Assembly (NCBI GenBank): GCA_964353255.1
Contig: CAYGVJ010000001.1
Span: forward strand, 1 to 64,000
DNA length: 64,000 nt
Direction: 5' to 3'
DNA from: VFZS01 sp964353255
GTDB taxonomy: Bacteria > Acidobacteriota > Terriglobia > Bryobacterales > Bryobacteraceae
Both the position numbers and the translations under genes were made by a program. This document shows, piece after piece, positions 23,902 through 32,181 of this stretch. The notes below the pieces were generated by a model. That model made no database searches. It was not told where the DNA came from and worked only from the letters and a program-made list of their open reading frames with translations. How positions within the stretch are numbered: position 1 is the first letter of the stretch; each line of letters opens with the position of its first letter.

Positions 23902-25533
23902 TTGAAGCGTTGGTTGGCGGAACTGAGGTTTTCGCGCGCCCTGGCCGCGGTGCTGCTGGCGAACCTGGCCGCGCTGGTGGTTCTGAACACGCTGGAACTG
24001 CGGCCGGCCCGCCTGCTGATCGTGTACCCTCTGGCGCTGGGCGTTTCGGGGTGGCTCCTCAGCAGGGCCCGCGTGCGGCGGGCGCCGATGGAAATCTCCG
24101 CCTGGCTGATCCTCTGGGCGCTGGCGTTTGTGGCTTTCCTCACCGTGCCCCGGCTGCCCTATCTGCTGGAATGGATCCCCGGCAGCGCGGTCCTGGCGCA
24201 GGCCGACGACTGGGGCCGCCTGGCCGAGCTGGTCAGTATGACCTTGTCGGACCAGTACCCGCTGAAGCACTTCGCCAACCAGAGCTACCTCCTCTCGCAT
24301 TACTACACGCCGCTGTACCCGATGGCGTTTCTCAAGACGCTCATCCCCGCGATCACGCTCAAGGACGCGATCCTGGCGGGGAACCTGCTCTACCACCTGT
24401 TGCTGGTGCTGAGCCTGCTGGAGGTCTCCGGCCGTTGGTTCCCGGCGCGGCGCTCCGCGGTGGTGTTTTTCTTCCTGTGCACGCTGTTCGGCGGGTTCGA
24501 CTGGCTGATTAGTCTGCGTGGGCTGTTCGGCCATGCGGAAGCCTGGCCGCACCGGGTCTTTCATGCCACCCGGGAGGTCTCTTCGTTCTTCACCGGGCTG
24601 TACTGGGTAGTGCATCACTTCACCGGGTTCTACTCGGTGGTTCTGGCGTTCGTATTCGCGCGGACGCTTTTCTTCCGGTGGAGGGCGGTGAAGCCGGCGG
24701 TGTTGGGCCTGTTGCTGGTCAACGCCTTCTACTCGAGTGTGTTTGCGTCGGCTCCGGCGGTGCTCCTGGGCCTGCCGGAACTGCGGTGGCTGCTGAAGCG
24801 AAGCTGGAGGACGCGCGTGCTGCCCCTGGTGGCGGCGGTTTTCCTGGCGCCGCTGTTTTTGTACACCAACCGGGTGCAGAAAGAGACGCTTTTCTTTGCG
24901 CCGGTTCAGCTAAAAGTCGTCGGGCTGCCGTGGCTGGACTGGGCGGCGTCGTTCCTGGTCTACCTGCTGCTGATTTCCGTGATCGACCTGGGCGGGATTC
25001 CGCTGCTGCTGGCGGCCTTCTGGCGGCGCTTCAGCCGCAGCGAGCGGCGGTATTTCGCGGGCGCGGCATTGGTGCTGGCCTCCACCTACTTCGTCGAATC
25101 CATCGGCCACAACAACTACTCGATGCGGAGCACGCTCCTGCCCATCTTCGTGTTCTACTACCTGTTCGCCAAGTACGCGGTGACGGTGAAGGTGGGCCGC
25201 TGGCGACCGGCGCTGGCCGTGCTTGCGGTAGTGGTGTCGGTCGGTACGCTCCGGGAGTGGGCTTACCTCTCATACCAGCCGTTGATGCACTCTTACTGGT
25301 ACTGGCGGCTCCGCGGCCAGCAACCCCCGGAGCGGGCCGCCAGGTTCATGCGCCCCTTCTACCGCGACCTGGCCCGCGACCGCGCGACCCGCTACTACGA
25401 GCCGCGCTCCGGCGACCGGCACAGCCCGCACAAGTATAACGCCGAGAAAATGATTCGGGACCTGCCGGTGGCCGAGATGTCGGAGCAGGAGCTGGAATTG
25501 CTCCGGAATCCCCGCCGTTACTGGTTCTGGTGA
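23902..25533 (+). CDS. Polytopic membrane protein of unknown function, possibly GT-C type
   Basis: A 543-residue protein with about ten hydrophobic segments. The first long extracytoplasmic loop holds an acidic pair and conserved-looking HYY (QADDWGRLAELVSM ... LSHYYTPLYPMAF), and a WPHRVFHATREVSSFFTGLYWVVHHFTGFYS segment is His/aromatic-rich. The layout resembles GT-C glycosyltransferases that use lipid-linked sugars, and the neighbours are sugar genes, but I recognise no specific family. TTG at 23902 is preferred because AAGG lies seven bases upstream; another TTG is at 23896. Confidence 0.65.
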   Translation: MKRWLAELRFSRALAAVLLANLAALVVLNTLELRPARLLIVYPLALGVSGWLLSRARVRRAPMEISAWLILWALAFVAFLTVPRLPYLLEWIPGSAVLAQADDWGRLAELVSMTLSDQYPLKHFANQSYLLSHYYTPLYPMAFLKTLIPAITLKDAILAGNLLYHLLLVLSLLEVSGRWFPARRSAVVFFFLCTLFGGFDWLISLRGLFGHAEAWPHRVFHATREVSSFFTGLYWVVHHFTGFYSVVLAFVFARTLFFRWRAVKPAVLGLLLVNAFYSSVFASAPAVLLGLPELRWLLKRSWRTRVLPLVAAVFLAPLFLYTNRVQKETLFFAPVQLKVVGLPWLDWAASFLVYLLLISVIDLGGIPLLLAAFWRRFSRSERRYFAGAALVLASTYFVESIGHNNYSMRSTLLPIFVFYYLFAKYAVTVKVGRWRPALAVLAVVVSVGTLREWAYLSYQPLMHSYWYWRLRGQQPPERAARFMRPFYRDLARDRATRYYEPRSGDRHSPHKYNAEKMIRDLPVAEMSEQELELLRNPRRYWFW

Positions 25534-25602
25534 GGGGCGCAGGCCTCAGGCTCGCCGTCCGCCGAGTTGTCCGGCCTTGCGTAGACTTGCTACCTTCAGG
25601 GT

Positions 25603-26967
25603 ATGCTGAAGCACAGCGTCTTCCGCGAGTACGACATTCGGGGCATTGCGGACGCCGAGTTTGCCGACGCCGATATCGTGGATCTGGGCAAAGGCATCGG
25701 GACCTACTTACAGCAGCGCAGCGGGCGAAACCTCACCCTGGGACGGGACACCCGCCTGAGCTCGGAGCGGCTGGCCAATGCGCTGACGCAGGGGCTGCTG
25801 GCCAGCGGTTGCGAGGTTACCGACGTGGGCGTCGTGCCCACGCCTCTGGTGTACTATTCCGTGTTCCATCTGAAGGCTACCGGAGCGGTCATGATTACCG
25901 GGAGCCACAATCCGCCGGAATACAACGGCTTCAAAGTGGTTTCCGGGACTTCGACCATTTACGGACTGGAAATCCAGGAAATCCGCAAGATCATCGAGGC
26001 CGGCGGTTTCTTGAGCGGAGAGGGCGCGCGGAGGACCGCCGACGTGGCGGCGCCCTACGTCGAGGAGGTGAGCGCGCAGTTCAACTGGAGTCGCCGGATC
26101 AGAATGGTGGCCGACGCGGGCAACGGGACCGCGGGCCCGGTGATGCACCGCCTGTTCGAGCGGCTGAACTGCGAGGCCGTCGAGCTGTTCTTCGAGATGG
26201 ACGGCACCTTCCCCAACCACCACCCTGACCCGACCATGCCTGAGAATCTGCGGGAGCTGATCGCCGCGGTCAAGAGCGGCGGCGCCGAGCTGGGCCTGGC
26301 CTTTGACGGCGACGGGGATCGCCTGGGCGCCATCGACGAGAACGGCAACGTGCTGTGGGGCGACCAACTGTTGCTGATATTCGGGCGTGAGATCCTGACG
26401 CGCAAGCCGGGCGCCACTTTCATCGGCGAGGTGAAGTGCTCCCAGGTGATGTACGACGAGCTGAAGCGGCTGGGCGGCAACCCGATCATGTACCGCACCG
26501 GGCACTCGCTCATCAAGGCCAAGATGAAGGAGGCGCACGCCGAGCTGGCTGGAGAGATGAGCGGGCACCTGTTCTTTGCGGATCGCTACTACGGCTACGA
26601 CGACGCGCTGTACGCGGCTTGCCGCTTGATGGAGATAGTGGCGCGCTCGGGCCGGCCGCTGTCGGCGCAACTGGAGGGCCTGCCGGAGATGGTCTCCACT
26701 CCTGAGATCCGGGTGGATTGCCCCGACGAGGTGAAGTTCGAAGTGGTGCGGCGAGTGGCCGAGCGCCTCCGCAAGACCCACGAGGTGGTGGAGATCGACG
26801 GCGTCCGCGTGCTGTTCCCTCAAGGCTGGGGCCTGGTGCGGGCCTCGAACACCCAGCCCGTGCTCGTGCTGCGCTTCGAGGCGGCCAATTGGGAGCGGCT
26901 GGAGCAGTACCGGCGCGAGGTGGAGGAAGTGCTGGCGGAGGCGCAGGAACGCGGGGTCGGGGGATAG
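25603..26967 (+). CDS. manB: Phosphomannomutase/phosphoglucomutase
   Basis: Interconverts hexose-6- and hexose-1-phosphates for nucleotide-sugar synthesis. The 454-residue alpha-D-phosphohexomutase has all signature loops: the phosphoserine loop TGSHNPPEYNGFK, the metal loop DGDGDR, the sugar loop GEMSGH, and a C-terminal phosphate-binding RASNTQPVLVLRFEA. FREYDIRGIA at the start is typical of the AlgC/ManB group. ATG 25603 follows CAGGG. It lies 69 bases after the membrane protein, probably cotranscribed. It converges with the OLD-like gene with only six bases between stops. Confidence 0.93.
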   Translation: MLKHSVFREYDIRGIADAEFADADIVDLGKGIGTYLQQRSGRNLTLGRDTRLSSERLANALTQGLLASGCEVTDVGVVPTPLVYYSVFHLKATGAVMITGSHNPPEYNGFKVVSGTSTIYGLEIQEIRKIIEAGGFLSGEGARRTADVAAPYVEEVSAQFNWSRRIRMVADAGNGTAGPVMHRLFERLNCEAVELFFEMDGTFPNHHPDPTMPENLRELIAAVKSGGAELGLAFDGDGDRLGAIDENGNVLWGDQLLLIFGREILTRKPGATFIGEVKCSQVMYDELKRLGGNPIMYRTGHSLIKAKMKEAHAELAGEMSGHLFFADRYYGYDDALYAACRLMEIVARSGRPLSAQLEGLPEMVSTPEIRVDCPDEVKFEVVRRVAERLRKTHEVVEIDGVRVLFPQGWGLVRASNTQPVLVLRFEAANWERLEQYRREVEEVLAEAQERGVGG

Positions 26968-26973
26968 CAAGGC

Positions 26974-28719
26974 TCAAGAAGTCTCGCCGGCGCCCAGCGG
27001 TCTGGCAGCACGGGCCACCGCGACGATCGAATCCAGAACCGCGTGAACTTCGGGGTCGATCTGAGACTTGGAGACGAAGCGGGCCAGAACGTGGTAGTGG
27101 GTTTTTCGCATTGTGTTCGGTAAGCCGAGGCGCTTGAAGAAAACCCCGAAGAGGGGGTCCAGGAAATCGTCCGACACTTTGGTGTCCGCCGACCACGGCG
27201 AGCCTTTGCCAAGAGTCTGCATGGCCGCCTCAATCTCTTGTGTCGATTCGTCCATAGCCCTGGCCCAGGGTGCCGCGAATAGCGGCCCGCCGCCTTGCTC
27301 TGACCCGGTGTGCTCGGCCCATGCCTTGAGGACCTCTCTCGTGCACAAGTAGTTCTCGATCTCCCGTTTGCTCCACATCCGCTCCTCGAGCGGCTCCCCG
27401 TGAGTGAGGCTCTGGGGCAACCGATCAAACAGGGCGAACCCCACCAGCTCCGGCAGGGCTTCCCGCAGCCCCCGGAAATGATCGCGGGCCTTGGAGGGGA
27501 CATTATTTCCGAGGTAGTGGACGAAGGGTCCGGCCAGCAGCTCGCGGGCCGGGTGTTCCCGCTTCTCGGCGAACGCACGGAGGATGTCCAGGTCGGTCGA
27601 GCCTTCAAGATATAAGACCCAACCCGTCTGCTCGGCCTGATAGTACTGCTCATAGCCGATCTCCTTCAGGGCCTTGAGGAGCTGGCTGCCCCGGTCGTCA
27701 ATGCGGTGCGGCTTGCCCACGAAGGCCACCACGACGTCGCGGCCGGCAGCCTCGTTGAGCAACACTTCGGAGTGGCTGGCCGCGATGATCTGGCTGCCCT
27801 GCTCGCGCGCCGCCTCGGTCAGGATGTCGTAGATCTGGCGCTGGCGAAGTATCTCCAGATGCGCATCCGGCTCATCCAGCAGGAGCGCCGAACCCGCGTT
27901 GACTGAAAGGTGCGCCAGCAACAGGAGCGTCTGGTGGAGGCCCCGCCCGGCCGAGGACAGATCGAGAAGGGTGTTGGAGCGGTCCCGGTACGTCATAGTG
28001 ATCTCACCCCTCTCAGCGACATAAACCGGGTCTTCCAGTTGGACCATGAACAGTTCGTCGATTCGCCGGCACAACTTCTGCCAGCGCGCCGGGCCGTCTT
28101 CACCACTAAAGATCTGGTAGCAGAGATTCCGGAGCACTTCCGCGGTGCGTCCTTCGCCTAGACGGACGTTGACGGCTCCGGAGTCCAGTCGCGTCTCGTT
28201 GGCCGCCAAGCCGGACATGGGAGGCAGATAGGCCACGCGCACTGCCGCGGCTTCCAGGGGAACCAGCATGCGCTCCGGGTTCTTCTGTTCAGAAAGGCGC
28301 AGAGGACGGCAGTAAAACGACTCCTCGTTGGCGTAGTCAAACTCCAACCCGCACTTCCAGAGCTTTCCGTTGGAGACACCTTCTACGAGTATGTCAATGC
28401 AGATGTTCTTCGTCCGTGGCTTTCCGTGGACCCTGCGGACATCCCGCACGTGGAGCTCCCGCCACAGGAGATTCGCGTAGGGAATCGGGAGCGCAATCAG
28501 ATCGCGCCGGTTGATAGTGACGCCCGGGCGCTTTTCGGGCGCTTGTTTGCCGGCGCGCTTCTCATTCCACCGACGGAGACCGATGTCCCAAAGAGCGAGT
28601 GCCTGGAGTGCGGTCGTCTTTCCCGAATTATTGGGGCCGATGAAAACCACCGGGTTTCCCAGTTCGATCTCCAGACTCTGGAAGCGCTTGAAGTTGCGGG
28701 CGATCAAAGACGTGAGCAA
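26974..28719 (-). CDS. OLD-like ATP-dependent endonuclease: AAA ATPase with TOPRIM/DUF4435-like C-terminus
   Basis: A 581-residue protein. Residues 1-350 are an ABC/SMC-type ATPase: Walker A GPNNSGKTT (28-36), signature LSSAGRG (254-260), Walker B LLLDEPDAHL (279-288) and the switch SHS at 315-317. Residues from about 368 form a TOPRIM-like domain: LYLEGSTDLDIL with Glu372, then FALFDR with Asp432, and WSKREIENYLCTREVL, a motif I associate with OLD and DUF4435 proteins. The usual DxD acidic pair appears reduced (FDRL). No UvrD-like helicase (Gabija) or separate AriB (PARIS) gene adjoins it. TTG 28719 follows GGAGGAA. Likely anti-phage or repair role, inferred. Confidence 0.8.
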   Translation of the reverse strand: MLTSLIARNFKRFQSLEIELGNPVVFIGPNNSGKTTALQALALWDIGLRRWNEKRAGKQAPEKRPGVTINRRDLIALPIPYANLLWRELHVRDVRRVHGKPRTKNICIDILVEGVSNGKLWKCGLEFDYANEESFYCRPLRLSEQKNPERMLVPLEAAAVRVAYLPPMSGLAANETRLDSGAVNVRLGEGRTAEVLRNLCYQIFSGEDGPARWQKLCRRIDELFMVQLEDPVYVAERGEITMTYRDRSNTLLDLSSAGRGLHQTLLLLAHLSVNAGSALLLDEPDAHLEILRQRQIYDILTEAAREQGSQIIAASHSEVLLNEAAGRDVVVAFVGKPHRIDDRGSQLLKALKEIGYEQYYQAEQTGWVLYLEGSTDLDILRAFAEKREHPARELLAGPFVHYLGNNVPSKARDHFRGLREALPELVGFALFDRLPQSLTHGEPLEERMWSKREIENYLCTREVLKAWAEHTGSEQGGGPLFAAPWARAMDESTQEIEAAMQTLGKGSPWSADTKVSDDFLDPLFGVFFKRLGLPNTMRKTHYHVLARFVSKSQIDPEVHAVLDSIVAVARAARPLGAGETS

Positions 28720-28774
28720 GCTTCCTCCCTCCGGGCCACCCTCAGATTCTAACGCCGCCCGCGGGCGGTGGAGT

Positions 28775-29278
28775 CTAGTTCCTCGCCCCGGCGGAATCGG
28801 TGCGGCCGGCCAGCGCCCGGACCACCTGCCCGCCGCAGACGCCCACCCCGGTGCTCAGCAGGGCGCTCAGGAAGTTGAACAGCACGGCGTAGACCGACTG
28901 CTCGCTCACCGGGCTTTTTCCCGGCAGCCGGAAGCTCACCGGCAACTCCTTGGCCAGCCGCAGCCGGATGGCGTTGGGCAGCAAGCGTCCCGACCGGTCG
29001 CATTGGTTGGCGACGGAAAGCGGAGTCTGCAAGACCGCGCCGGTCTGGCCGTCCACGTAGAACTGGCAGCGGGAGAACCAGCCCAGGTTGGCCGGGTCGG
29101 CGGCGTCAAACAGCAACAGCGGCATCTCGCGGCCGGGGGCGGTCAGGTCCAGCGCCAGAGCCAGTTTCCCGTCCTCGAGCCGGCATTCGAAACCCGTCTG
29201 CTTGGCGATGCCCAGCAGAATCTCGGGCTCCAGCTCCAGCAGGATGTATTTATGAGGCCCGGCCTGTACGACTTGCAT
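28775..29278 (-). CDS. Hypothetical protein, 167 residues
   Basis: I do not recognise a family. The protein starts MQVVQAGPHKYILLELEPE and alternates short hydrophobic strands in the first 110 residues, with no signal peptide. A hydrophobic stretch near the end (VYAVLFNFLSALLSTGVGVCGGQVV) could be one membrane segment or a buried helix. It lies seven bases after the macrodomain gene and 55 bases before the OLD-like gene on the same strand, with a perfect GC palindrome (28755-28768) in the latter gap. Confidence 0.6.
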   Translation of the reverse strand: MQVVQAGPHKYILLELEPEILLGIAKQTGFECRLEDGKLALALDLTAPGREMPLLLFDAADPANLGWFSRCQFYVDGQTGAVLQTPLSVANQCDRSGRLLPNAIRLRLAKELPVSFRLPGKSPVSEQSVYAVLFNFLSALLSTGVGVCGGQVVRALAGRTDSAGARN

Positions 29279-29285
29279 TCAGGAC

Positions 29286-29849
29286 CTATTCTAGCGGGTC
29301 CGGAGGGCGGGCCGCCAGCAGGCGCGCGTGGACATCGTAAGCGCGGCGGTCGAAGAGCACCAGGATCACCTCGCGCACCTGGCCCTCGGGCTGCGTCAGG
29401 CGCCGGATGACGGCCTCGAGCGCCACCCCGGCGGCCTGCTCCAGCGGGTATCCGTAGGCGCCGGTGCTGATGGAGGGAAAGCTGATGGTGGCGGCCCCAC
29501 GCTCTTCGGCCATCTGTAGGCAGGTCGTGTAGCAGGAGGCCAGCAAGTCGGCCTCCTGGTGGCGGCCGTCACGGTAGACGGGGCCAACCGCGTGGAACAC
29601 CCAGCGGGCCGGCAGGGCCCCGGCGCTGGTGGCTACGGCGCTTCCGGTCGGGCAGCCGCCCGCCTGGGCGCGGATCACGTTCAGCTCCTGTTGGATGACG
29701 GGCCCGCCGGCGCGATGAATGGCGCCGTCTACGCCGCCGCCCGCGATCAGCGCCTGGTTGGCGGCGTTCACCATGGCATCTGTGGGGACGCGCGTGATGT
29801 CGCCCACCAGCAAACGCAGGACTTTACCCCCGGGGAATTGTCTCTCCAT
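29286..29849 (-). CDS. Macrodomain protein (ADP-ribose/O-acetyl-ADP-ribose binding)
   Basis: A 187-residue single-domain macro protein. It has the MacroD/YmdB-like features: LLVGDITRVPTDAMVNAANQALIAGGGVDGAIHRAGG (ADP-ribose loop 1 with the NAAN and GGGVDGAIH motifs), GSAVATSAGALPARWVFHAVGP, and the second loop ISFPSISTGAYGYP. Proteins of this group hydrolyse O-acetyl-ADP-ribose or remove mono-ADP-ribose. The ATG at 29849 is clear from the family N-terminus; the longer upstream frame is antisense to the HAD gene. It is divergent from that gene with a 21-bp gap and leads the run macro - unknown - OLD-like. Confidence 0.92.
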   Translation of the reverse strand: MERQFPGGKVLRLLVGDITRVPTDAMVNAANQALIAGGGVDGAIHRAGGPVIQQELNVIRAQAGGCPTGSAVATSAGALPARWVFHAVGPVYRDGRHQEADLLASCYTTCLQMAEERGAATISFPSISTGAYGYPLEQAAGVALEAVIRRLTQPEGQVREVILVLFDRRAYDVHARLLAARPPDPLE

Positions 29850-29870
29850 GAAGCTATAGTAGAAGAGAGG

Positions 29871-30563
29871 ATGCCAGCCAGGAAAGCAGCGCCTGTTATG
29901 GTGCTGTTCGACATCGACGGCACGCTGATCCGGCGAGCCGGACCCCATCACCGGCAGGCCCTGGAGGAAGCGGTGCGCCGCGTAACGGGCCTGGAAACCA
30001 CGACCGACCACATCCCTCTCCACGGCATGCTGGATCCCGGCATCCTGGCGGAGATGATGCGCCGCGCCGGGGCGTCCGAGGTTTTGATTCGGCGCGCGAT
30101 GTCCCGGATTGTCAAGACCGCCCAGCGCCTCTATGCGCGGCGGTGCCCCAGCCTGGTGCGCAAGACCTGCCCGGGCGCCCGCCGTCTGCTGGCGCGGCTT
30201 CAACAGCGCGGCGTTCTGCTGGGGCTGGCGACCGGCAACTGCACGCGCATTGGATGGAAGAAGCTGGAGCGCGCCGGCCTGAAGCGCTACTTCCGCTTCG
30301 GGGCCTTCGGAGAGATGAGCGCGGACCGCGCGGGCCTGGTGCGGCTGGCCATCCGGCGGGCGCGCCGCCAAGGGTGGATCGCCGCGCAGGCGCGCATCTT
30401 CCTGGTCGGGGACACGCCCAGCGACGTTCGCGCCGCGCAAGCCAACGGAGTGGCCGCCATCGCCGTGGCCACCGGTATTTCCAGCGCGCAGGAGCTGGCC
30501 GCGGCGGCGCCGGACGTCCTGCTCGCAGACCTGCGGGCCTTCAAGCTGCGGTTGGTGCTCTGA
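29871..30563 (+). CDS. HAD-family phosphatase, phosphoglycolate-phosphatase-like
   Basis: A 230-residue HAD hydrolase: motif I VLFDIDGTLIRR (nucleophile and acid Asp), motif II LATGNCT, a motif III lysine in the GWKKLERAGLKRYF region, and motif IV FLVGDTPSDV. A helical cap between motifs I and II places it with the PGP/beta-PGM type. The substrate is unknown. ATG 29871 has AGAGAGG upstream. The methyltransferase gene follows seven bases after its stop, so the two are probably an operon. Confidence 0.9.
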   Translation: MPARKAAPVMVLFDIDGTLIRRAGPHHRQALEEAVRRVTGLETTTDHIPLHGMLDPGILAEMMRRAGASEVLIRRAMSRIVKTAQRLYARRCPSLVRKTCPGARRLLARLQQRGVLLGLATGNCTRIGWKKLERAGLKRYFRFGAFGEMSADRAGLVRLAIRRARRQGWIAAQARIFLVGDTPSDVRAAQANGVAAIAVATGISSAQELAAAAPDVLLADLRAFKLRLVL

Positions 30564-30570
30564 GGAGCGT

Positions 30571-31998
30571 ATGGAAGCCCAGTCTTTGTCGGTCAAGCGC
30601 GCGGAGGTGGAGTTTCACAAGTTCGCCTCGCTGGGCGAGCCGGACCGGGCGGTCGCGGCCTACGCCGAAGAGAACGTGAAGCGCGGCGGGTTCATCCGCA
30701 AACATCTGGAGTTCATCGGCACGCTGTCGCCGTTCCTGGAAATCGGCGCCGGCCCCGGTCACACCAGCTACATGATCGTCAACGAATTCGGCGCCGACGG
30801 ATTCGCGCTCGACATCTCAGCGGACGCGCTCCGCTACGGCCAAGTCCTGATGACGCGCTGGGGTTTTTCCAGGGCGCCCATCCGCATCGCAGGCGACGCG
30901 CTCCACTTGCCATTCTGCGACGGCTCGCTGCGCCTGGTGCTGGCCTGCCAGATGCTTAGCCAGTTCATGGACATCGAGAGCGTACTGGTGGAGGTGAAGC
31001 GGGTGCTGGCGCCGGGAGGGGTTTTTCTGTTCGCCGAAGAGCCGCTGCGGCGGATGCTCACCCTGGGCCTGTACCACTGCCCCTATTGGAACCGGATGAA
31101 GCCTTGGGAGCGGCGCCTGTTCGATTGGGGCTTGCTGGGCTACTTGGTCAAAGACGTCATCGGAGCGGAGCAGGAGGAGAGCCTCGGGATCCGGCAGAAC
31201 CACAGCCTGTACCTGAGGGACTGGCACAGGCTGATCAAGAAACACTTCGTGGCTCACCAGCAGGTGGTCCTGGTTCGCCAGCGCGGCTGGGGGCAGCGCT
31301 GGGTCAGGAACCTGGCGGTGCGTCTGGATCCGTACCGCTCAGAGTGGCGCGCGGCCCACCTGCTCGGGGGGGTCCTCTCCGCGGTATGCCGGAAGGAAGG
31401 GGCCGCCCTGGAGAACGCGGCGGCTCCGGACCGTTTCGAAAGCCTGTTGTGTTGCCCCGATTGTGGCTCGGGGCTGCGCCGGGAGGAAGACCACGCACTG
31501 GCCTGCCGGGCTTGCTCCTACCGGGCCGCCAGCGAGGACGGGGTGTACAACCTGCTGCCTTCCGGAGAGCGCCGGGTGCTCTATCCCGGAGACCGCCCGG
31601 ACATCCTCGACTTCTCGCAGCCCGGCCACGAGGCCCTGCTGCTGGAGGGCTGGTACGAATTGGAGGGTGTGTTCGGCAACAAGTTCCGCTGGATCGGGCC
31701 GCGGGCTTCGGCGCGCCTGGTTCGCGTCGAGGCAGGCCCGCAGCGGCTCAGGCTGCGGGCTTTCTTGCACGAGCTAGCTTTCGAGCAGCGCCGCGCGGTG
31801 AAAGTGGCTGTGGCCGTCAATGGGGAGCCGCTCGGAGAAATGACGCTGCGCCGCCCGGGGCTGTTCCTCTTCGAGGCTGACCTGCCCGAGGCCCCCGAAT
31901 ACCGCATCGACATCTCGGCTACCCCCGCCTGGACCACGCCCGGGGATCAGCGCCTGCGCACCATCATCGTGAGCGGAATCCGCCTGACGCCCAAGTAG
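30571..31998 (+). CDS. Modular SAM-dependent methyltransferase with zinc ribbon and C-terminal beta domain
   Basis: A 475-residue protein in three parts. Residues 40-200 are a class I methyltransferase (FLEIGAGPGHTSYMI, ALDISADALRYG, LHLPFCDGSLRLVLACQMLSQF). Around 295-330 is a Trm112-like zinc ribbon (LLCCPDCGSGLRREEDHALACRACSY). From about 350 comes a beta-rich domain (WYELEGVFGNKFRWIGPRASARL ... LRLRAFLHEL) resembling carbohydrate-recognition modules attached to sugar-modifying methyltransferases. It probably methylates a sugar or glycolipid; the substrate is unproven. The TAG stop lies in an interspersed repeat. ATG 30571 follows GAGGAG. Confidence 0.8.
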   Translation: MEAQSLSVKRAEVEFHKFASLGEPDRAVAAYAEENVKRGGFIRKHLEFIGTLSPFLEIGAGPGHTSYMIVNEFGADGFALDISADALRYGQVLMTRWGFSRAPIRIAGDALHLPFCDGSLRLVLACQMLSQFMDIESVLVEVKRVLAPGGVFLFAEEPLRRMLTLGLYHCPYWNRMKPWERRLFDWGLLGYLVKDVIGAEQEESLGIRQNHSLYLRDWHRLIKKHFVAHQQVVLVRQRGWGQRWVRNLAVRLDPYRSEWRAAHLLGGVLSAVCRKEGAALENAAAPDRFESLLCCPDCGSGLRREEDHALACRACSYRAASEDGVYNLLPSGERRVLYPGDRPDILDFSQPGHEALLLEGWYELEGVFGNKFRWIGPRASARLVRVEAGPQRLRLRAFLHELAFEQRRAVKVAVAVNGEPLGEMTLRRPGLFLFEADLPEAPEYRIDISATPAWTTPGDQRLRTIIVSGIRLTPK

Positions 31999-32043
31999 GA
32001 TAAGACTCCGGTCTTGTCCAGCCCGCCGGCTCAAAGCCGGCGG
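31994..32043. repeat. Interspersed repeat copy plus GC hairpin after the methyltransferase gene
   Basis: AGTAGGATAAGACTCC begins at 31995 and continues into GGTCTTGTCC; it matches, with a single mismatch over about 26 bases, one arm of the hairpin at 6018-6082 in reverse complement. It contains the methyltransferase stop codon. Immediately after comes CGCCGGC-TCAAA-GCCGGCG (32024-32042), a 7-bp GC stem that may end transcription. The MITE-like element begins 11 bases further on. Confidence 0.65.
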
Positions 32044-32053
32044 CAGGCTGAAG

Positions 32054-32181
32054 AGGGTGCTGAAAAAGTCCTTTGCCAGCCGGCTACGAGCACAGGCTGA
32101 ATGCCTGTGCCACGAAAACTCAAGGCTTTGCTGGCCTCCGTGGCACGGACTTCAGTCTGTGCAGGACTTTTTCAGCACCCT
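32054..32181. mobile_element. 128-bp MITE-like element, perfect 19-bp TIRs, CTGAAG direct repeats
   Basis: AGGGTGCTGAAAAAGTCCT (32054-32072) is exactly inverted at 32163-32181. CTGAAG flanks both ends as a direct repeat (32048-32053 and 32182-32187). The interior holds two more small palindromes (ACAGGCTGAATGCCTGT and GCACGGACTTCAGTCTGTGC) and no transposase, so it would depend on an enzyme supplied elsewhere. The TIR resembles that of the deleted IS at 36889-37460. It covers the 3' end of the GT9 gene. Confidence 0.8.

Noticed and set aside
26974..28719. Gabija (GajA) or a standard PARIS operon
   Set aside because: Gabija needs a UvrD-like GajB next door and PARIS normally has a separate AriB; neither is present. 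Only an OLD-like or fused variant remains possible.
28755..28768. Perfect palindrome CCGCCCGCGGGCGG as a terminator
   Set aside because: It has no loop and no U-run; as likely a chance GC palindrome in a 55-bp gap.
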